A DNA stretch of 64,000 nucleotides from Clostridia bacterium. GTDB taxonomy: Bacteria > Bacillota > Clostridia > Monoglobales > Monoglobaceae. The notes beneath the pieces were generated by a model, which made no database searches, was not told the DNA's origin, and worked only from the letters and a program-made list of their open reading frames with translations. The position numbers and the translations under genes are program-made. The DNA is taken from positions 48,624 to 112,623 of the forward strand of contig JAFQIA010000013.1 in assembly GCA_017397725.1 (NCBI GenBank), read 5' to 3'. Below, in pieces: positions 35,475-44,802 of the stretch; positions within the stretch are counted from its first letter, which is position 1; each line of letters starts with the position of its first letter.

Positions 35475-36341
35475 ATGAGCAAAAATAAAGCAAACGGAAT
35501 GATACTGGATGTGGAACGCAGACAACCAAAGATAAAGCTTGTATACATGTTTATCTATGCAGTATTAATTCTTGTCAGTATTACGATTCTACTTCCCATC
35601 ATTTGGATTCTATTGTCATCCCTGAAGGATACCAAAGAGTTCTTGCAGGTTCCTCCGACACTCTTGCCGAAGAATTGGGATTTCGGTAAATTCATTGATG
35701 TGTGGCATAAGAGTGCCATCGATACCGCTTACCTGTCCACTATTATTCTGGTAAGCGGCGAGGTAATCTGCAGTATTGTGTTAAACGGATTGGTTGGATA
35801 TGCCCTTTCAAGATTAAAACCAAAGGGCTCCAAACTGGTGTTTATTTGCATCCTGTGGCTGATGATGATACCTCACAATCTGAGTATGGTGCCCAAGTTT
35901 ATTTCCTTTATTGGTTTGGGTCTTGCGGATTCTTATCTGCCTTTCTGGATGATGGCAGGTTGTAACCTGTTCCATGTGCTATTGTTCAAGGACTTTTTTG
36001 ATACCATACCAAAGGCGTTGATTGAAGCGGCAAGAATTGACGGTTGTTCAGAACTTGGGATTTTTATGAAAATTGTATTGCCACTTAGTAAGCCTATTGT
36101 AATGACCAATGCAATCTTTACATTTACAGGCGGTTGGGGAGAGTTCTTGTTCCCGTATCTGATGATTAAGGATACCGCAATGCAACCCATTGCAATCAAA
36201 CTTTTTACCTTGAAAGAGGTTTTACCGGTTGACGAATATATGGTTGCGTTGATATTGGCGATTGTACCCCCATTGCTTGTATTCTGCTTCTTGCAGAAGT
36301 ATGTTCTGGACGGCATGGAGGCAGGAGGTGTAAAAGAATGA
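35475..36341 (+). CDS. ABC sugar transporter permease, MalG type
   Basis: The 288-residue second permease has six TM segments and the EAA loop EAARIDGCSELGIFMKIVLP (about residue 186). I start at ATG 35475, 5 bases after a GGGGGGGAA run; an earlier in-frame ATG lies inside the upstream gene. Its stop overlaps the start of the next, secreted-protein gene (ATGA), so transporter and surface proteins are translationally coupled. Confidence 0.93.
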   Translation: MSKNKANGMILDVERRQPKIKLVYMFIYAVLILVSITILLPIIWILLSSLKDTKEFLQVPPTLLPKNWDFGKFIDVWHKSAIDTAYLSTIILVSGEVICSIVLNGLVGYALSRLKPKGSKLVFICILWLMMIPHNLSMVPKFISFIGLGLADSYLPFWMMAGCNLFHVLLFKDFFDTIPKALIEAARIDGCSELGIFMKIVLPLSKPIVMTNAIFTFTGGWGEFLFPYLMIKDTAMQPIAIKLFTLKEVLPVDEYMVALILAIVPPLLVFCFLQKYVLDGMEAGGVKE

Positions 36342-38014
36342 GAAAGTTTATACCAATCACAATTTTTTGCGTTATAGCAATTCTTTGTTTCGGTATGGCG
36401 GCATACGCACAAGAGACTACTACATATTATGAAGATTTTGTCGGTTATACCGGAGGCAAGTTGGTTTCAGACAGCACGAGCTTAGGCAACTGGATTAGCG
36501 GAAACTGGGGTCAGGCAGAACATTTGAAAGCTATTGTGGACGAAAACGGAAATGCGGCGATGAATGTAGAGCCTACACAAACCGGCGGTGTGTATAGCAG
36601 TGTGTATGTATATGCAAAATATCAGTTTGCGCAGGAAACGTCCGAGATGGTTCACATCGGGTTTAAGATTAAAGGTCAAGGACTGGATGCGGTCAATGAC
36701 AGCTTGATTGACATCTATCCCACCACAAAGACAGGCGGAGACGGCTTCAATATATTCTATATCGGGTCGGGTGGCTTGTACGAAATGGCAAGCGGTACCA
36801 AAAAGGGCCTTGTGGAATGGGAAGATAATAAGGTCTATGACATCAATCTTATCGTAGATATCGGCAACCGAAAGCTTTATGTTTATATTGACGGCGAACT
36901 CAAAAGCACCACAGACCTGCCCCAGACCTATAATGCCAACAATACCAATGTGAATCTGATTGATGTAAAGGCAATGCGTTTCAGACTTGGCGGATTGATT
37001 GACTGGATGGATGATTTTAAGATTTCCAAATTATCCTACGGTGATTTTACGGCATCGGTTTCTGAAATAGACAGAGACGAAAATAAAATCAAGGTTACAT
37101 TCAACAATTCTATCAATGCTGCAACGGACCGGTCAGTAGACAGCTACAAGCTGGTCAATCTGATGACAGGGGAAGAAGTTGCATTGACAGGTGTGAATGT
37201 GAATCGCGGAGAAACAGATGATATTGAAGTTTTTTCTGCAGTTCCGCTAACCGATGGAACAGAATATCAATTGTTATTGCCTGATGGATTTAAGGATATC
37301 GCCGCAAAGACCTTGAAAGGCCCGATCCTGTTCCATACCAGTGGAACCGGTTTTTATGCAACCAAGCTGCGTTTGATTGACTATCAGAATAAGGAATATA
37401 CCCTTGCAGAGGAGAAACTTCCTGCAAAGATCAACAAGTTGCAGATTTGGTTCAGTAATGCGATTGATGATGCGTGCTTGAACAAGACGGATTTCTCCCT
37501 GGAAACAGCGGCGGGGGATGTGCTTGACTACCGAGTAGATGAAGGCAGTGAAAATTCTGTCATATTAAGCCTGAACGGATATTTGTACGGCGAAACAGAT
37601 TATGTGCTCAACGTTTCGGATGCGGTCCACGATGGGTCGGATACTTCGAGTGGGTATGTATTTGAATTTTCTACCGATACAGGAACCTTTGAGGTGAAAG
37701 CTCTTGAAATCTTAAATAACGGAGTGTCGATTGAGGATATAAGCGATGCAACCGGAACCCTTGTTGTTAAGGTTGAATTAGTAAAGACGCTCAGAGAAAA
37801 GAGGGATTTAATTCTTTCTTACAGCTTATGGAATGAAAGGCTGATGAAGGGTTTTAATTTCCAAAAGGTGAGTATGGCGGCAGATGATACAGCGTCCGCC
37901 CCCACCCTTTCGATTACGATTGATGCCTTGAGTGACATCACGGCAATTAAAGGCTTCCTCTGGGATACATTCTCAGATATGAATGCTGTATGTGATGAAA
38001 TAATTATAAATTAA
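36338..38014 (+). CDS. secreted protein with LamG-like and Ig-like domains
   Basis: The 558-residue protein begins with a signal peptide (cut near AAYAQE, residue 25). Residues about 28-230 form a concanavalin-like beta-sandwich ending WMDDFKISKL. Two SbsA-type Ig-like domains follow (about 235-340 and 345-445), then an about 100-residue C-terminal sandwich. No catalytic motif or anchor is seen. The first domain is of the glycan-binding type and recurs in three of the next proteins of the operon. A role in holding polysaccharide at the cell surface is inferred; the exact family is not recognised. Confidence 0.8.
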   Translation: MRKFIPITIFCVIAILCFGMAAYAQETTTYYEDFVGYTGGKLVSDSTSLGNWISGNWGQAEHLKAIVDENGNAAMNVEPTQTGGVYSSVYVYAKYQFAQETSEMVHIGFKIKGQGLDAVNDSLIDIYPTTKTGGDGFNIFYIGSGGLYEMASGTKKGLVEWEDNKVYDINLIVDIGNRKLYVYIDGELKSTTDLPQTYNANNTNVNLIDVKAMRFRLGGLIDWMDDFKISKLSYGDFTASVSEIDRDENKIKVTFNNSINAATDRSVDSYKLVNLMTGEEVALTGVNVNRGETDDIEVFSAVPLTDGTEYQLLLPDGFKDIAAKTLKGPILFHTSGTGFYATKLRLIDYQNKEYTLAEEKLPAKINKLQIWFSNAIDDACLNKTDFSLETAAGDVLDYRVDEGSENSVILSLNGYLYGETDYVLNVSDAVHDGSDTSSGYVFEFSTDTGTFEVKALEILNNGVSIEDISDATGTLVVKVELVKTLREKRDLILSYSLWNERLMKGFNFQKVSMAADDTASAPTLSITIDALSDITAIKGFLWDTFSDMNAVCDEIIIN

Positions 38015-38027
38015 GGAGAAGATAGCT

Positions 38028-40247
38028 ATGAAGAAAATAATTAGTATGATAATCTCTGTTGTAATGCTTCTTTCCATCGTTAGTGTTCCTTCATTTGCAA
38101 CAGAGACAGCAACTGTTTATATGGATTATGACTTTGAAAATTATACAGGCGCACATAAAGAAGTGCAGGATGCGGCAAAATCAGGTGCAACTGTAACTTT
38201 TAATTCAAATACCTATGCAGAAACCACTGTTGATGATTTTGCAATAGATGGCGACACAGGTCTTAGAATGGTTGAAAATATCACAGGTACAAGATGGTTT
38301 TATGTAACACTTCCAAATCCGGTTACCTCGGGCAAGGTATATCTGAGCTTTGATGTAGCAAGAATGAATCACGTAACAAATTCGGGACAACATGCATTTG
38401 TCTGCGTAGGAGAAACTGCAACCGGTGCTGTCTCTGCCAATATTGCGCTGAGACTGAATGGCGCGGGCGTTGATTCCTATGATGCGGATACCACCAAAAA
38501 GCTTGCATTGACCCATAGTGCAACGACCACAACCATCACCCATATTGATCAGGTTTATGAAATCAGCAACAGCGGTAAAACTGTAGATATTGATACCTAT
38601 ATCAATGGCGCATTGGCGGGCGAAAAGACCCTTACCGTAAACAGCTTTAAGGTGATTAACTTCCAGTTGACCGCTACCATTTCTTATCTGGACAATTTGA
38701 GAATTTCTACCATGACCGATACCTCGTTTGCGGCAAGTGTAAGCGGTACTGTTACTGATGATGCGGATTATGTGGATGTAAAGTTTACCGAGGGTATTTT
38801 ATCTTCTAGCGTGCTTCCTGAAAATGTTGTATTAAAGGATGCTGAGAATAATACCATTGCTGTTGATAAGGTTGAAAAATACCGTGGCAGAACATTGCGG
38901 GTTTATCCTGCAGAAAAACTGTCAAGCGGACAGTATACCTTGAACGTAAACGGTATTGAACGAATCAGAAACGATGAGGATTCCCCTGTTAAGTATTCCG
39001 GAAATATCAATTTCCAGGTATATAACGGACTTCTGTATTTTAACGATATGGAAAACACCAGCGATGGAAAAATGAACGGCGCGTATAGCCCCGGTCTTTT
39101 GACCACCTTCTATGGAGATGCCGGTTATACTGCAGTTGAGGAAGAGGCTGATGGCAACAATTATATTGTACCGCAGATGAACAACGATAATCAGAGAATG
39201 CAGATGACTTTGAATCATCCGATCTCCAGCGGTGTTCTGAATATCCGGTTTGATGTAAAGGTGGATCCCACCGAGACAGGGGTGCCCTTCCGTCTTCAGG
39301 CAAGAAAAACAGATGATAATACATTTATGAACTTGTTGTCCATCGATGCCGGAAAAATCAACACTATGGCCACACAAGCTTACAATGTATGGGGCTTTGG
39401 CGGTGCATCGTATCCTTGCACAAGCGGCACCAAATATACCATTGATGTGCTGCACAATTTGAGCGATGGTGCGATTGATGTTTATGTAGACGGTGTGTTG
39501 CTTCAGCACAAGCCTGCAAAGGCTGCGGACGCAGGTGCGGTGAATCGTATTCACTTCCAGCTCAGTAAGGATGTTACCTATCTTGATAATGTAAGTATTT
39601 CCTATATGGCGAAAGGATCTTACTGCGCAGATATTAATCCTGTCGTTGACGGGGCAACGGTGCTCAACCTGAGAATGCGTGAGAGTGCAAAGCTCGATAC
39701 ATTGTCTGCAGAGGATGTAACTGTTAAAGACAATGAAGGAAACACAGTTGAATGCAATGTTACAATCACAGGAAACACAGGTACATTTATCAAAATTGAA
39801 TCTGCAACACCATTCTCAAAAGAGAAAACATATACAATAGACTTTGGTGATGCTGTAAATATCGTAGGAAATGCGGCAAAGGCTTTGGTTGTTACCCCCG
39901 TGGATTTGTTTGAGATTGTGGAGTATTCCTTGACAGATGCGGAAGGAAATCCCATTTCTGATTTGGCACAAATTCCAAGCGGAACAGCGGTAAAGGTCAA
40001 TGTTGTAGTAAAGAACAACGGTACTGCAGGCAAACCTGCAAGCCTTTTGGTTGGTGCGTACACCAATGAGGATACCGTTCTTGAGAGTGCGGGTATTCTG
40101 AGCGATTGGAATCTAACCGCATTGGATGAGACTTCGGGTACGGCAGAAATTGAAATTATTTCTCCCCAAGCGGTAAATTTGTATGCTTATGTATGGTCAG
40201 ATCTCACAACCCGTGAACCGCTTGTGACAAAAATCCCCATTGAATAA
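38028..40247 (+). CDS. secreted protein with two LamG-like/Ig-like modules
   Basis: The 739-residue protein has a signal peptide (ending SVPSFATE) and a doubled layout. LamG-like domain 1 (about 28-235, ending YLDNLRISTM) is followed by an Ig-like domain (about 240-335); LamG-like domain 2 (about 338-535, ending YLDNVSISYM) is followed by an Ig-like domain (about 540-625) and a final sandwich. It is a longer relative of the previous gene and likely arose by module duplication. No enzyme motif is visible. GGAGAA lies before the start. Confidence 0.8.
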   Translation: MKKIISMIISVVMLLSIVSVPSFATETATVYMDYDFENYTGAHKEVQDAAKSGATVTFNSNTYAETTVDDFAIDGDTGLRMVENITGTRWFYVTLPNPVTSGKVYLSFDVARMNHVTNSGQHAFVCVGETATGAVSANIALRLNGAGVDSYDADTTKKLALTHSATTTTITHIDQVYEISNSGKTVDIDTYINGALAGEKTLTVNSFKVINFQLTATISYLDNLRISTMTDTSFAASVSGTVTDDADYVDVKFTEGILSSSVLPENVVLKDAENNTIAVDKVEKYRGRTLRVYPAEKLSSGQYTLNVNGIERIRNDEDSPVKYSGNINFQVYNGLLYFNDMENTSDGKMNGAYSPGLLTTFYGDAGYTAVEEEADGNNYIVPQMNNDNQRMQMTLNHPISSGVLNIRFDVKVDPTETGVPFRLQARKTDDNTFMNLLSIDAGKINTMATQAYNVWGFGGASYPCTSGTKYTIDVLHNLSDGAIDVYVDGVLLQHKPAKAADAGAVNRIHFQLSKDVTYLDNVSISYMAKGSYCADINPVVDGATVLNLRMRESAKLDTLSAEDVTVKDNEGNTVECNVTITGNTGTFIKIESATPFSKEKTYTIDFGDAVNIVGNAAKALVVTPVDLFEIVEYSLTDAEGNPISDLAQIPSGTAVKVNVVVKNNGTAGKPASLLVGAYTNEDTVLESAGILSDWNLTALDETSGTAEIEIISPQAVNLYAYVWSDLTTREPLVTKIPIE

Positions 40248-40273
40248 AGACCTTCCTATATATGAAGCACTTG

Positions 40274-40297
40274 ATGCCCCTCGTAACAGAGGGGCAT
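40274..40297 (+). other. strong hairpin within the glycan operon
   Basis: ATGCCCCTC pairs perfectly with GAGGGGCAT around GTAACA, between two coding regions. It lacks a T-run, so it is more likely an RNA-processing or stability element than a terminator. Confidence 0.5.
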
Positions 40298-40342
40298 GGG
40301 TGTTCCTATGATAATAAAACATTAACGAGAGGATACAGGGCA

Positions 40343-43168
40343 ATGAAAAAAGCAAGTGTATTATTGATAGTTATAGTTTCAGTTTTCATTCTTCTTCCCG
40401 TGTTGGCGGACAGTACAGCAATGCGAACCATTGAAATTGCGGATGTCATTTCGGAGCCAAGAGCAGGAGTGAATGTCACTTTGACTGTATACCCCGAGGA
40501 TTTCTACGAAAAAAACACCAAAAAGCCTGAGATTACAGATATCATATATTTCTTTCAGACACTTACCGACGAGGATGGCGTATTTAGATTTCCTGTAACA
40601 CTTGATTTTGAATACAGCTATTATTCTGCTTACGTTAATGTCAGCGGAGAGGAACAAACAAGAAAATATATTTTGCGGGAAGAGGAAGAGTTCTCGGAAA
40701 ATTTTGTTGCATATAGCGGCGGGATTCCTGTAGGCTGGACAAAAATCGGCGGCAAAAATGAATACTTCATTAAGGCGGAAGAGGAAGAAGCACTTTGTAT
40801 AAGTACCGGAGGAAAAGAAGGAGTGCTTGCGAGATACTTTGACAAGGGAGTCATATCCGATGGGGTGTTGTATATGTCCTATCGGTTCCGGACAGATGTT
40901 CTGGGAGGTATGCTCGGGGTACGACTCTTAACAGAGGACTTCACTGCCTACAACAGGGCAAATGAACAGAATATGGACGAGAGTATCTATATTCTGGCAG
41001 ACGGAAGTGTAGGATGTTATTACGGCACACGGGGTTGGGACAGCCTTGCTAAGGTTGCCACTTACAATCCATCCCAGTGGCACAAGGTAGAATGCTGGAT
41101 TGACCTTGATCGGGACATCATCACATATTATTTGGATAGTACAAAAATATTTACCACCAAGCTGCCCGAACATAATTATAAGGGAATATGCTGGGCATAT
41201 GAGGGCAGTGAGAATCCACTCTATCTGGATGATATAACGATACAGCAGGCAGATGGAATAAAAATAGAGGCGATGCACCTCAACGGGGTTTCGGTTCCTG
41301 AGTATTTGCAACAGGATGTTTATGTATATGTAACCCCGATTGGTAGTGAGGGCGGAAACATCTTTTTCGGCGATGAAAAAACGAACTTTACGGCGAGAAT
41401 TACCAACAACAGAAGTTTGCCTGTCAATAAGGATATCCAGATTCAGGTATTCGACGAGGCAAATCAAGTAGTATGGCAAGCAACGGATACCATATCTCTG
41501 GACGGGTATACAACGGAGTATTATGATTTTACTCCTCTCATAGAAGAATATGGGATTTATTCCTTAACGGCAACCGTGGGAGAAACCACAGAGATATGTG
41601 CATTTTCAAGATGTGTAATCAATACGGAGATAAACCCGAAAGCAGGTGTGAATGTTCATTTTAACTGGCCGACTTGGGGGGACTCTGATATAAATATGAC
41701 ATTGATTAAAAATGCAGGCTTTGGAATGACCAGAAGCGGTTGGGAAACACAGTCTGTAAACAATGGAGAGAGAACCGTTTTCACCACAGATTCAGAATTT
41801 GGAAAATACATGGACCTCAGCGATACCTATGGAATGGATATCCTTGCAAAGGTCGATGACAATGGTGTATACAGGACAGACAATCAGTATATTGTAACAA
41901 GTCCCGAGGGACTGAGAGAGGTGGAGGCATATTATAAGTGGTTGGCTGAAACCTATGGCGACAAAGTGAAATATGTAGAGGTCAGAAATGAATGTGACCT
42001 TGAAATTATGGCAGATCAGCCTCTTTACACCTGTGAGGAATATGCAAAAGTATTACAAGCAGTATATAAGGGTGTCAAGAGCGGAAACGAAAATGTGAAG
42101 GTAATTGCTTTTGCATCAGCAATTATTCGCGAGGACTTTTTTGCGGATATGTTGAAGCAAGAGGCGTTATACGACAGCAAAACAGGAAAACCGTATTTTG
42201 ATATTATCAGCGTGCATCCGTATCATCGTGGCGAAGCACCTGAGAATATGCAAAGAAATCATGGTGACGGCACAAGCTATTTCCAGAACTGGCATGACTA
42301 TTCCCTTACGCTTTATGATATACTCGCGGATTACGGACTGAGCGACATCGAATGTTGGGCAAGTGAAATTGGTTGGTCCAATGCAGAAACAGATGAAATG
42401 AGTCAGGCAGCCTATTCGGTGAGAGTGATGCTCCTGAATGATATTTATCAATGTTTTGACAAGATGTTGTTCTATAACCTTCAGGATAACGGAATTACCG
42501 CAGATAATGTGGATCATAATTACGGATTGGTTTATTGCTGGCATGATATGGAAAAGCCTTACGGGGCAAAGCCTACATACCTTGCACTTGCCAACTACAA
42601 TCGGATGCTTGGCGGATTTGAATTTGTTTCCCACAAGGTCGACGAGTCATTGACAAACACCGTATATCAGGCGACATATCAAGCGGGGGACAAAAAGAGG
42701 ATTGCGGTATGGTCTGTCAAAGGCAATAAAGAAGTAACCATTGACCTTGGCGATGCTTTGAATTATGTAGTATATGATATGTACGGCAATCAGACAACCC
42801 ATCAAGCCAACAATGGCAAGTGTACGCTGACCGCAGGGAGCGAACCTGTATATATTGAATATCAGCCCTATGTTGCCGGTGTATATTATGAGGATACCCA
42901 GATAGATTCTTTGTCAGAGGATTATGGACAGATTACCGTTCGTGTGCAGGCAAATGTAGCAAACAAAGGACAGGTTATCGTAGGAAAATATCTTGGTAAT
43001 ACCTTTGTATCCGCAGAGTTACCTGTTTTTGATGCAGACGGGGAAGTAGCGCTTGTACTTGACAATGACGGAAGCTTTGACAAGGTAAAGGTTTTTGTGT
43101 TTAAGGATTTTACCACGATAGAGCCTTTGATGGAAGCAATCACGGTAGGACAGGAGGATAAACGATGA
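40343..43168 (+). CDS. secreted multidomain glycoside hydrolase, clan-A-like
   Basis: The 941-residue protein has a signal peptide, an Ig-like domain (about 25-105), a LamG-like domain (about 115-300), another beta-domain (about 310-430) and a (beta/alpha)8 domain from about 435 to 770. Candidate acid/base Glu550 lies in YVEVRNECD and nucleophile Glu675 in WASEIGWSN, the spacing and context typical of clan GH-A. A beta-domain of the type beside GH barrels and an Ig-like tail follow. The exact GH family is not assigned. ATG 40343 is chosen because the signal peptide begins there; an upstream in-frame ATG at 40262 adds a hydrophilic leader. The stop overlaps the next start by 4 bases. Confidence 0.8.
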   Translation: MKKASVLLIVIVSVFILLPVLADSTAMRTIEIADVISEPRAGVNVTLTVYPEDFYEKNTKKPEITDIIYFFQTLTDEDGVFRFPVTLDFEYSYYSAYVNVSGEEQTRKYILREEEEFSENFVAYSGGIPVGWTKIGGKNEYFIKAEEEEALCISTGGKEGVLARYFDKGVISDGVLYMSYRFRTDVLGGMLGVRLLTEDFTAYNRANEQNMDESIYILADGSVGCYYGTRGWDSLAKVATYNPSQWHKVECWIDLDRDIITYYLDSTKIFTTKLPEHNYKGICWAYEGSENPLYLDDITIQQADGIKIEAMHLNGVSVPEYLQQDVYVYVTPIGSEGGNIFFGDEKTNFTARITNNRSLPVNKDIQIQVFDEANQVVWQATDTISLDGYTTEYYDFTPLIEEYGIYSLTATVGETTEICAFSRCVINTEINPKAGVNVHFNWPTWGDSDINMTLIKNAGFGMTRSGWETQSVNNGERTVFTTDSEFGKYMDLSDTYGMDILAKVDDNGVYRTDNQYIVTSPEGLREVEAYYKWLAETYGDKVKYVEVRNECDLEIMADQPLYTCEEYAKVLQAVYKGVKSGNENVKVIAFASAIIREDFFADMLKQEALYDSKTGKPYFDIISVHPYHRGEAPENMQRNHGDGTSYFQNWHDYSLTLYDILADYGLSDIECWASEIGWSNAETDEMSQAAYSVRVMLLNDIYQCFDKMLFYNLQDNGITADNVDHNYGLVYCWHDMEKPYGAKPTYLALANYNRMLGGFEFVSHKVDESLTNTVYQATYQAGDKKRIAVWSVKGNKEVTIDLGDALNYVVYDMYGNQTTHQANNGKCTLTAGSEPVYIEYQPYVAGVYYEDTQIDSLSEDYGQITVRVQANVANKGQVIVGKYLGNTFVSAELPVFDADGEVALVLDNDGSFDKVKVFVFKDFTTIEPLMEAITVGQEDKR

Positions 43169-44778
43169 AAAAATTCATAGGATTAGCTGTAATTGCAGCA
43201 ATCATTCTTAATATGGGCAGTGTATTTGCACAGGAAGCGGTTACAGTTGAGGTAAACAATCGCAATGTAACAGTGTCCGGTACAGATGCAACACCCAATG
43301 GAAGGGTAACACTTCAGGTATACCTTGGAGAAAATACCGCGGAAACTTTAGAAACGCTTACCCCTGCAAGATATTTGGAGGTTTTGGTGTGTCACGACCA
43401 AACCCGTGCAAATGCAGAAGGGGAATATACGTTCTCGTTTGACATAGAAAACAAGACCTATGATTATACTGCGTTCATCAAGACGGAAGGAAGCGGCAGC
43501 ACCATTAAAAAGGTGTTCCCCTTTGTCAATATGGCGGAATTCAAGGATATTGTTGACGATATCAATGCATCCACATCGGATACGATTACCGGCGGTTTGA
43601 TTGTTGCCAATAAAGAGGTGTTTGGACTTTCACAGGAAGAAGTGGCAGGAATTAACATTGGCAATTTTGCAAAAATCATCTATAATTACACCGCAGAGGG
43701 CAATCAATTCAGCAACACAGACAGAACTGCCGTGCTTGGTTTTTTTGATTATGCGTATTTTATTCAACAGTTAAATGAAAATGCCATTTCCAATATGTAT
43801 TTATGTCCGGAAGTAAACGGGCTTTCCGGTAGCAGTATTGCGCAGTGGTACAATCAAGCCTTTGTAACCGAGGCGTTGAAAACAGATTTTACAGGAAGAA
43901 TGAGCGGAAGAAACTTCAGTGAGGTTTCGCAGTATGAGAATGCATTGATGGAAGCATTTATGCTTGCAGTTGTTGAAAATCCAAACGGATTTGCCAACAT
44001 TGTTTCGGTGGCTTCGGCATTTGCAACCCAGTTGGGAATTCCCACTGACAAAATCACAGACGCAAATTGTCAAAGAGTCGCAGGCAATGATTACCCAACC
44101 ATTGCGAAATTTATTGAAGCCTTAACCCCTGTAGCCGGCGGAGCACCGCTCGGCGGCGGTGGTGGAGGCGGTGGCGGTGCAATCACCACGCCGGTTGAAA
44201 TGCCTGCCCCCAAGCCTGTAGAAGAACCCTTGCCAGCAAAGATTTTTGAGGACCTGAACGGCTATGACTGGGCAGAAACTGCGATTGTAGAACTTGCAGA
44301 ACGCGGCATTGTCAACGGCAAGGGAAAGGATAAGTTCCATCCGGCAGATTTTGTAACAAGAGAAGAATTTGTCAAGATGCTGGTTACCGCGTTAAAAATT
44401 CCTGCAAGCACCGAAGAACTGCGTTTCTCTGATGCGGATAAGCAGGGGTGGTACTATGAATATTTACAGACTGCAGTTGCTGCAGGGATTGTAAAAGGAA
44501 AAGACGACGGCACCTTTGGCATTGGTGAAAAAATATCCAGACAGGATATGGCACATATGGCATATCAGGCATTGCTTACAACCCAGACTGTCTTTGACGG
44601 GACGGTGAAGGATACCTTTGCAGATGATGCGGGTATTGCAGATTATGCAAAAGCATCGGTTTATGCATTAAAGAACAAAGGCGTGATCAACGGAATCGGC
44701 GAGAATCGTTATGAACCTCTTGCATATTCTGAAAGAGCCGCTGCGGCAAAAGTGATCTATATGCTTATCACATTATAA
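43165..44778 (+). CDS. SLH-domain surface anchor protein
   Basis: The 537-residue protein has a signal peptide (VFAQEA), an Ig-like domain resembling the N-terminus of the preceding hydrolase, a helical middle of about 170 residues, and a run of nine Gly (about 329-337) with a Pro-rich linker. Three SLH repeats at about 355-537 follow (for example WAETAIVELAERGIVNGKG). SLH repeats bind pyruvylated cell-wall polymers, so it should fix itself, and perhaps partners, to the S-layer. No enzyme is evident. Confidence 0.85.
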   Translation: MKKFIGLAVIAAIILNMGSVFAQEAVTVEVNNRNVTVSGTDATPNGRVTLQVYLGENTAETLETLTPARYLEVLVCHDQTRANAEGEYTFSFDIENKTYDYTAFIKTEGSGSTIKKVFPFVNMAEFKDIVDDINASTSDTITGGLIVANKEVFGLSQEEVAGINIGNFAKIIYNYTAEGNQFSNTDRTAVLGFFDYAYFIQQLNENAISNMYLCPEVNGLSGSSIAQWYNQAFVTEALKTDFTGRMSGRNFSEVSQYENALMEAFMLAVVENPNGFANIVSVASAFATQLGIPTDKITDANCQRVAGNDYPTIAKFIEALTPVAGGAPLGGGGGGGGGAITTPVEMPAPKPVEEPLPAKIFEDLNGYDWAETAIVELAERGIVNGKGKDKFHPADFVTREEFVKMLVTALKIPASTEELRFSDADKQGWYYEYLQTAVAAGIVKGKDDGTFGIGEKISRQDMAHMAYQALLTTQTVFDGTVKDTFADDAGIADYAKASVYALKNKGVINGIGENRYEPLAYSERAAAAKVIYMLITL

Positions 44779-44802
44779 CTTTCATAGGATGGAGGTAATA
44801 GA

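Noticed and set aside
40274..40297. Intrinsic terminator splitting the glycan operon
   Set aside because: The stem is strong but no T-run follows, and the next gene has no visible promoter.
40262..40342. Upstream ATG as start of the hydrolase
   Set aside because: It would put a hydrophilic leader before the signal peptide and read through the hairpin at 40274-40297; ATG 40343 fits better.
44150..44180. Gly-rich run as a sequencing or slippage artefact in the SLH protein
   Set aside because: The nine Gly codons use mixed codons and the frame continues into three good SLH repeats, so it is a real linker.
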